DNA of 64,000 bases, taken from positions 1,724,304 through 1,788,303 of the forward strand of contig NW_017265140.1 in assembly GCF_001638985.1 (NCBI RefSeq), in the 5' to 3' direction. The translations under genes were made by a program, and so were the position numbers. Positions 56,190 to 64,000 of the stretch are shown in pieces. The stretch is from Phycomyces blakesleeanus NRRL 1555(-). Taxonomy: Eukaryota; Mucoromycota; Mucoromycetes; Mucorales; Phycomycetaceae. Under the pieces are notes generated by a model. It had not been told where the DNA came from, ran no database searches, and worked only from the letters and a program-made list of their open reading frames with translations. Position 1 is the stretch's first letter; each line of letters starts with the position of its first letter.

Positions 56190-56960
56190 TTACAGTAAAG
56201 CACGGGATTATGATTTCTTTGACTATAAAACGATAGGAAAGAATTAATTTTTGTGAATTGCGTGATAGAATAATTGATTTACATACCAAAGGCAAAGGAT
56301 TTCTTTGCAGACCAAGATATTATCTGTAAAGTGGTAATATCGTCTCTAGTAGAGAATATACATTAATATACAGTATAAATAATATTATTGTATTTATAGA
56401 AGTAAATAAAAGGCTTACCATGGCAATGACGGTAGCATGGGATGGAAGTTCTTGAGGAATGGCACGTTCGTAAGAGGGATGTTCATCTATAATAGAAATT
56501 ATATTCAGTTAGATAAATATTAAAAAGAAATAGATTAAAATAAAATAGAATATTACCATGTCAATATCCGTGTTTGATTGTAGAGAGTATTTTTGGCGAT
56601 GTGGCCTATATTAAAGAAAGAAAAAAGTCAGAATGATTGTATGGAATGATGGCATAAAGTATATTTACTAACCCTGGCTAATCCGGATGACTGTTGTGAA
56701 GATGGCGCATCAGAATGAGACAAAGAGTGAGTTTCTATGACATTAAAATATATTGTTATTTTTTAGTTATACATAAAGAAGTATATATTTCTTTTAAAAC
56801 AAAGAAAGTGCCTTACCATAAAACCTTGCGAGTGTAAAGAGTGAAGAGAGAGAAACAGATAGAATACCTATGACAGACAAAAAAATTAATTCTTTTGTTC
56901 TTTGTAAAGAAGTATTTTGAACCAAAAACAATCTTACCAGAAAAATTTGCAAATATAACA
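56190..56960 (-). other. Micro-exon transcription unit of CACTA-like copy 2
   Basis: Minus-strand segments between GT-AG signals: about 56900-56940 (…TTTTTCTG|GTAAG), 56820-56870, 56674-56735, 56557-56605, 56420-56488 and about 56290-56350. One frame runs GILSVSLSSLFTLARFY, then THSLSHSDAPSSQQSSGLAR, then ATSPKILSTIKHGY and a stop. The 62- and 49-nt exons have the same lengths in copy 1, and the frame is open here where copy 1 has a stop. No ATG is found for the first exon, so either the start lies further upstream or this is a spliced non-coding RNA. Confidence 0.45.
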
Positions 56961-57406
56961 AGAATTGAAAAGAGAGAGAAAAGAGGGAAATAACAAAAAA
57001 CGAATAAAAAAAGTAAAAAAAAAAATCTTAAAAAAAAAAGAAAAAAGTGTGTTTAAAACAAAAGACTAAAATGATTTCATCAAGTCCCAAAGCAATATGA
57101 AAACCGATTTACATCCCAGTCATTACAAGAAGTATTAATAGAGATTCGTATATCAAATATATTTTGAATATATATAATAATCATACCTTTCATATAATAC
57201 ACTTTCCCTTGCTCTTACTCTCTTGCTACTTACTACACTTATACTCCCAAATCAATACACTTGTTCTAACAATTCAAGTATGTAAACTTGATACGATTTA
57301 TTTTTAATTAAATTTACATAAATTTAATTGTAGAATGACAGCAATAATAATAATATAATCTGAAACTAATCATTATAACCTTTCATTTTATTATATTCTG
57401 TAGACA

Positions 57407-58590
57407 ATGACTAACACAAGACGTGAACGCGCAATTGCCCTTCGTCCTGTTGAGATTACCAATCAGCAGCTTATGGAAATACTTTCTACTGTGAGAGCTG
57501 ATATGTCTACCGTAAAAGGACAGATCGGCAATGTTGAGCAAACTCTGACCAACATGAATGGCAGAATTGGCGTTCTTGCCACCACCAGCACCAACACCAT
57601 CAGTGCCATAGATAGTTTGGCCAGAACTCCCCTTGCTGCTCCTGTGAGAGCCGAACTCACTGTTGCTGCACCTGTTGTCATCTCCAACCATGAGCCTACC
57701 CGTGAAGAATCTAATGCAGTTTATGTGAGTAACATATTATAAAATATTTTATCAATTCATTTTCTCATGATTTATTTATCAGGCTCATATTCACAACCTT
57801 ATGTGGAAACCCAAGCTTAGCTTGAGAACGCCAGAAAATATCCTGGCCAACAACCTCAAGCCCAGATGGGATACAAATGTTGCTTTCAACAAATCTCCCA
57901 ACAGGGAGATAGCCGAGAGACTTCTTTCTAATCTTGAGCGCAGGTTTGGTTCCTCTAGTATGAGACGGAGTGACCTCCGAAAGAGGTTGCACACCAACTT
58001 CACTAGTAGAACCCGTCGTGAGAGAATGTCTGATGATGAGATAGCGGAAACAAACGCTCTTACACGAAGAGCAGCCCGTGCAGATGATGTGAGTATTATG
58101 CTAATATATATAGTTTATAGTTGAAAATTAAAAATAAAAATAACAAATTAACAAAACTTATTACTAGAATGAGTGTCGCCGTGTACTGGCCTACAAAGAC
58201 AATAAGGAGGCAATTGATCTTGTAATGCTCAGAGACTGTGCCAACACTCTCCAAAAAGCAGTAATGTCAGATGGAGAGTCTGCCGATGAAATGGACGAGG
58301 ATGGCATAAAATATGTCATTCATATTGTACAACCAGGCTGGAGAAGCGATGAGGTAGATTAATTTGGAGTAATACGTTTGTATTGGTGTATTATTATATT
58401 GAGTGAATTATTAACGAATGTATTTCAGTGCAACCGTTTCATTGCACTTGTTGACACTTATGCTGTCCAGGCCATGGGGTCAAGTGCTAATCAAAGGATC
58501 CGTAGGATCACTACTAGTGTGTCCAACTCAGCAGTCCCGGATAACATTAGCCCCAATTTTCCTCGGTGGGCTCTTAGAGACGGGCTCTAA
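57407..58590 (+). CDS. CACTA-like partner protein, copy 2 (intact)
   Basis: Exons 57407-57724, 57783-58088, 58168-58353 and 58429-58590, all phase 0, give 323 residues with no stop. A 5' UTR intron (GTATGT…TTCTGTAG) precedes the ATG, as in copy 1. The N-terminal 60 residues look coiled-coil (EITNQQLMEILSTVRADMST, VKGQIGNVEQTLTNMNGRIG). The middle is basic (NLMWKPKLSLRTPENILANN, RRSDLRKRLHTNFTSRTRRE). The C-terminus has MSDGESADEMDEDG, QPGWRSDE and NFPRWALRDG. No known domain is recognised. Its stop lies 134 bp from the transposase stop, tail-to-tail. By position it could be the TnpA-like end-binding partner of Tnp2. Confidence 0.82.
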
Positions 58591-58724
58591 ATAAAAAAAA
58601 ATGTTTCTCTCTTTTTATCTACGTATTACTTTTTACATACACAATACTATCAATATATATAGGGAATTTGTTCTGTTTTTTTTTGTATAAGAAAAGGAAA
58701 TTCAAGTGGGGGTTTTTTTTTATT

Positions 58725-61700
58725 TTAAGCATAAAGCTTTTTTGGCAAAGCAATTACTAACATCTTACTAACATTTCTACTTGTAGTAATCCTGGCTGTA
58801 GCAATCTCTAAAAAGATGCGGTGCACAGGTACAATGCAATGGCGACTATCGGGGGAGAAGGTGGGGAGACAAAACTCAAGACCGTCATCCTCACGCGATC
58901 TATCAGAGGAAGTATTAAACCACTTGATATATGCGAATACATGTCGATGATCATGAACCATGCGAGTCAGGTGGAGATTGCTGTTAGAAGGGTGTGTAAA
59001 GGAGTGTGTGAAGAGATACTGTATTTGTCCAGCATAGGCTAGGGTATTTCTACCGTCACTACCAACAAACATTATGTGGACAAGAGAACCACAACTAGCT
59101 GAACCGTTTTTACCACGGTACTGTTGACCAAGTAAGTCAATGAACTTCAACTTTGTGATTTCATTGTCAACAAAGGAGTTTGTGAGCGTGGCATATTGGT
59201 AACTGACAAGGTCGGGAAGATCATAGGATGTTTTGTAGTGCTGAAGCAGATGGGCATAGTCGGTTTCATCCATCAGTGATGATTTTTTTAGCTGAAGAGG
59301 AAAAGTCGAAGGAGGGAGAGGTTCGTTACCCTTTGGAGGAAGATGTGGGTTGGACGATGCTAGTAAGAATGATTGCAATCGGAATGGACGGGAGGAGAGA
59401 GTAATGACTGTGGTGGTAGGTGTGAATTTCGGAGAAAGCTTTGAGAGAATGTTGAAAAAGGGGACGTGGCTAGAACTTTTCAGAACAGCATTGGCATAGT
59501 CACCCTTGAATGCGTTTTGAACAAAACTTCTCATATATGTTGCCTCAAAACTATCTTTTCCGTTTGTCTTTATATGCTTCAACAGGCCATTGTATCTCTC
59601 AAACCCAAAGAGCCAGTAACCGTACACGGGTCCAAAATCACGAATGGTCTCGCGAAGGTGGAGGTGCAGGTGCATGTTGCAGGTGAGGATGGTGGGAGTG
59701 TAGAGTTCGGTAGCCTTTTTGCAAAACATTTCCAGATAGTCGTGGGCGCTGTTCACTTCATCAAATGTGATGCTTGGCTTGATAAGATAGCGGCATGCAC
59801 GGACGAAATTCATCCAGTTGTTGTACATTTCAAATGGTAGAACACCATGCAGCAGAACAGGAGAATACACCAGTACCCAGGATTTCCAGTCGTCGGCTTT
59901 CATGTAAGGAAAGCCTTTTCCAATCTTCGATGTCAGCTTTGTATAATCCCTCGGAAGAACCATTGTCTCTGCGATTTTTTCCATGGCAGCAAACTCTTCG
60001 GCTCCAATCGTTTTCTTATCGACCCACCGGTCCATCATTCTCTTGGGCGTCCCCAGGAATAAATTATGCATGGGATCAATGATCGTTCCACGTACTAGAT
60101 CAAAGTATCCAAGGCGTTGCAACTGCGACCATCGAACACCATATTCGACCTCCAGCTGGTGCCTTTCTGAGGGTGTACTCGCACTCTTCCACTCCTCAGC
60201 ATGCAACCTGTTCTCTACACCGCTACGAATATTCCAAAGCGAATAATCGAATCCACTGAAGTCCACCTGATTTGTGTTGGGCAATCTGGGGAACTGGGTT
60301 GTACACTTGTAGCACGCACATGTACTATTGTGGGCTGTAAATCCACTTGTTTTCCTGGCAGCAGGGATGTCACACGCAACCATCAGCAAGGCAGCACGGA
60401 CATTAGCACCAGAAGGGCACTCGTAGGTCGGGACTCGCATTCCAACATACAACTGCTTCATCTCGTCTACCATGGGCTTGAGATAGTTATTTATCTCCTC
60501 GCATCTTGGCTCCTTGGGACCAGGCATCAAACCAACCAGAATTGTGTTCTCAGGCTTGAACCGTACCTCTCGAGGCAGATTATTTACAACCAAGTAAATT
60601 GCACCAGAAGAGTAACTAACTCCATCGAACGGCTGGAACCAGTCTATGTTGAGTGTCAACATCAATGAGCGAGGACAAGCAACAAACGAGACACCACTTG
60701 CATCCTTCAGCTCTTTCCACATTGCTCCATCGTATACGTCGCACATAGTATCGACAATCTTAAGCTCCGTGTTCCAGTGACGGATTTGCTCTTCAAAACC
60801 AGGACGAAGGAAAAGAACAGACAAAGCTTGCTTGAGGGACTGGTACAAGTATGCTCGCTTTGATACCAGTGCACCTGAAGTTGACTCTTTCATCAACTTA
60901 CAACCACAAGGAGAGCGTGCACCAACATTTGTGAAAACACAATGGGGAGGTACGGACATGTTTTCTTCATAGATGCAATGGCAGTTTGGACATGACACAA
61001 ATCGCTTGATGCCTTTGGTGATAGACGAAAAGCCAGTCATTTTATGTAGCCCAGCCAGACTTTCGGGAAGTTGGAAATCTTGTCCATAAATCTTCAAGAG
61101 CTCGTTGATGAACTCAATCAAGACAACAGAACCCTTATTGACCACGTAACGAGATGCAAACAGTACTGTAAAAGTAGCAATAAATCTGTGCACTGGATTC
61201 TCGGGCATACCAGAAGCAGCAAAAGGGTCTTTTTTTTAAAAAAAAAAAATTAACACACATTTTTTTTAGTTTTTTTTTATGTATTTAAAACTGACCCTCA
61301 TTGTTAAACTCTTCAACATAAATCTCGGCAGTGTCTTCTTCGCCATTGTCATCACTGTCATTGTCATCGGTCGTGTCAGACTCATCACCATTGTAGTCAT
61401 TACCAACAAAGACGTCATTGTCAAACGTTGAGACGGCATCCGAAATAGGTGAGTTGGCCTGACCGTCCATTGCTTCCACAGAATCGGATTGATACGTCGG
61501 GATTACTACAAATATGGAATATAATAGTTTATTATTAGTTTTTCTTCTGCGTTTCATATAAAAAATGTCTTACTTTCAGTATCTACTTCCATGCTTCTCT
61601 TTTCAGCTATGTTTTTTAAAATAATAAAAAATAAAAATAAAAGCGATTATTACTCGGTAGACAGATAACAGCACTGAATAAATTATACAACTCTTGAATA

Positions 61701-61836
61701 TCTCAGTACCTTCAAATCTAGCTCTTTTATTATGACGCTGAGCAGTACGTCTCGATACTCGGGAAACTCCTTGATCATTATTATTGCATCTGGTGCAGTG
61801 GCAATCAGTGTTGTGCATTTGAATAGAAGGAAACAT
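58725..61836 (-). CDS. Tnp2/Transposase_21 transposase, copy 2 (intact)
   Basis: Exons 61710-61836, 61574-61606, 61296-61505 and 58725-61228 (phases matching copy 1) give 957 residues. N-terminus MFPSIQMHNTDCHCTRCNN (CxCxxC), basic RRTAQRHNKRAR, then a strongly acidic exon 3 (DTTDDNDSDDNGEEDTAEIY). The core has IDWFQPFDGVSYSSGAIYLV, RFKPENTILVGLMPGPKEP, TSGFTAHNSTCACYKC, IDPMHNLFLGTPKRMMDRW and RDFGPVYGYWLFGFERYNGL. Exon 4's acceptor (AAAAAG) lacks the usual pyrimidine at -3 but follows a T/A-rich tract. Most of the core is alignable without gaps to copy 1 at roughly 75-80% identity. Confidence 0.92.
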
Positions 61837-62092
61837 AGTATATGTATTTTGAATTATAAAATAAAAAAGGAAACAAGAGTGCTACAAATATTTCATTTGA
61901 TACGGTTTTATAGTAAACCAAAACGTATTTTTTATTTTATTTTTATTTTATTTTTATTTAAGCCAATAGAATACATCAAAACTACACCCCCAACTTGATG
62001 AAAAAAAACTGCTGAGATGAAAAAAAATCCTGACATATCCACTATGATCCGACTACCTGGACAATATGTTAATTGTCCTTATTTTTCCAGTG

Positions 62093-64000
62093 ATATAAGC
62101 TGTTGACTACCGATCTGGCATATATATAAGCTGTTGACTACCGATCTGGCATATATATAAGTTGTTGATTGCCGATCTGGCATATATATAAGCTGTTGAC
62201 TACCGATCTGGCATATATATAAGTTGTTGATTGCCGATCTGGCATATATATAAGCTGTTGACTACCAATCTGGCATATATATAAGCTGTTGACCACCAAT
62301 CTGGTATATATATAAATGGATGACAGCTAGTCTGCTATGTATATAATTAGATGACAGCTGGTCTAATATATATATAAGTAAATGACAGCTGATCTGCTAT
62401 ATATATAAGTAGATGATAGCCGGTCTGATATATATATAAGTGGATGACAGCCAATCTGATATATATATAAGCTAATTTTAGCTGATCTGCTATATATATA
62501 TGTGGATGTCAGCTGATCTGCTATATATATAAGTGGATGACAGCCGGTCTGATATATATATAAGCTGATTATAGCTGATCTGCTATATATATATGTGGAT
62601 GTCAGCTGATCTGCTATATATATAAGTGGATGACAGCCGGTCTGATATATATATAAGCTGATTATAGCTGATCTGCTATATATATATGTGGATGACAGCT
62701 GATCTGCTATATATATATGTGGATGACAGCTGATCTGCTATATATATATAAGCTGATTATAGCTGATCTGCCATATATATATGTGGATGACAGCTGATCT
62801 GCTATATATATAAGTGGATGACAGCCGGTCTGCTATATATATAAGTGGATGACAGCCGGTCTGCTATATATATAAGTAGATGACAGCTGATCTGCTATAT
62901 ATATATGTGGATAACAGCTGATCTGCTATATATATAAGTAGATGATAGCCGGTCTGATATATATATAAGTGGATGACAGCTGATCTGCTATATATATAAA
63001 TGGATGACAGCTGATCTGTTATATATATAAGTGGATGACAGCCAATCTGATATATATATATAAGCTAATAATTATTAATCTGGTATATATATAAGTCAAT
63101 AATCATCAATCTGGTATATATATAAGCCAATAATCATCAATCTGGTATATATATAAGCCAATAAGCATCAATCTGATATATATATAATCTAATTACAGTT
63201 AATCTCATATATATACAAGTAGATAACAATCAATTTTATATATATATAAGTGGATAACAGTCAATCTGGTATATATATAAGTTATTAACCACCAATCAGG
63301 TATATATATAAGCTGATGATAGTTGATCTGATATATATATAAGCTGTTGACCACCAATTGGGTATATATATAAGCTGATAACAGGTGATCTACACTATAT
63401 ATAAACATATGATACTCAATCTGATATATATATAAGCTGATGATAGCTGATCTGGTAAATATATAAATTTTTGACCGCCAATCAGCTATATATATATAAA
63501 CTATTAACAGTTTATCTCATATGTATATAAGCTGATATTAGCCAATCTAGTATATATATAAGCTGATGATAGTCAATCTGGTATATATATATAAGTTATT
63601 AACAGCCAATCTTATATGTATATAAGCTATTGACAGTCTATCTCATACATATATAAGCTGATATTAGCCAATCTAGTATATATATAAGCTGTTGACTGCC
63701 AATCTGGCATATATATAAGCTGTTGACTGCTAATCTGGTATATATATATAAGTTATTAACAGTCAATCTTATATGTATATAAGCTATTGACAGTCTATCT
63801 CATACATATATAAGTAGATCACAGCCAATCTAATATATATATAAGCTGATGATAGTCAATCTGGTATATATATAAGCTGTTGACCACCAATCTAGTATAT
63901 ATATAAGCTGTTGTCCGCCAATTACATATATATATAAGCTAATGACAGGTGATTTGCACTATATATAAACATATGATATCCAGTCGGATATATATATAAG
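62093..64000. repeat. About 31-bp minisatellite array, segment 3 (to window edge)
   Basis: The array resumes mid-unit after copy 2 with the same alternating unit types seen at 55170-55396. It passes through blocks of gtggatgacagctgatctgc-type units (62330-63050), then the variant order found in segment 1. It runs past the window end. Confidence 0.94.

Larger units (their letters stand above)
55397..62092 (-). mobile_element. CACTA-like (Tnp2) transposon, copy 2, apparently intact
   Basis: 6696 bp. Ends CACTGGAAAAAAG and, on the other strand, CACTGGAAAAATAAGG. The 3-bp duplication ATA lies at 55394-55396 and 62093-62095. It is inserted within the minisatellite array. The transposase and the partner gene are both uninterrupted, so it is the best candidate for an autonomous copy. 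Its left terminal 400 bp matches the right terminal region of copy 1 inverted (for example around 55860-55930 versus 35391-35460). Confidence 0.94.

Noticed and set aside
54895..64000. CRISPR-like array
   Set aside because: The units are continuous tandem repeats with graded variants and no unique spacers, and the genome is eukaryotic.

Overview
The window looks like a transposon graveyard from an AT-rich early-diverging fungus, most likely Mucoromycota (Mucorales-like). The reasons are short GT-AG introns, tRNA genes of eukaryotic form, and a mobile-element set typical of these fungi: Tnp2/Transposase_21 CACTA-like elements, a Crypton with a GCR1_C tail, a SWIM-domain MULE, PIF/Harbinger, Ty3/gypsy, and an APE-type LINE. 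The species assignment is inference. I see no conventional housekeeping protein gene in 64 kb. The only clear host genes are two tRNAs.

Layout. 0-24 kb holds mostly decayed elements: the 5' end of a C2H2 zinc-finger gene running off the left edge, a gag-protease relic, a zinc-finger Tnp2-type pseudogene, a solo LTR, a Crypton pseudogene, an unknown small gene, a broken transposon protein, then an apparently intact MULE (18780-21290, 36-bp TIRs, 8-bp TSD) sitting in or next to a decayed PIF/Harbinger pair. 24.9-38.5 kb was once a convergent tRNA-Leu/tRNA-Ala pair about 40 bp apart. A minus-strand Ty3/gypsy element (311-bp LTRs) inserted between them, about 20 bp from the 3' end of each tRNA. 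That element was later split in its reverse transcriptase by a 7.4-kb CACTA-like element (TSD TGA) and near the end of pol by a solo LTR (TSD GTGAG). The CACTA-like element itself carries another solo LTR of the same family in an intron (TSD AATAC).

38.4-46.4 kb holds a stack of three LINE insertions (A complete, B 5'-truncated, C 3'-truncated). They are separated by copies of one 14-bp sequence that is exactly the first 14 nt of the tRNA-Ala gene. This is best explained by repeated target-specific insertion into the tRNA gene, each event regenerating an intact tRNA and pushing older copies away.

46.4-64 kb has two more CACTA-like elements (46428-53102, decayed; 55397-62092, apparently intact) and long arrays of a roughly 31-bp AT-rich minisatellite. 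The intact copy sits inside the array with an ATA duplication. All three CACTA-like copies share one architecture: a Tnp2 transposase with an N-terminal CxCxxC motif, a four-exon partner gene tail-to-tail with it, and a cluster of micro-exons beyond the partner gene. This partner gene and the micro-exon unit, together with the tRNA-Ala-targeting LINE, are the strongest candidates for something under-described.

Coordinates of exons come from reading splice sites and comparing copies by eye. Family names come from motif recognition, not from searches.
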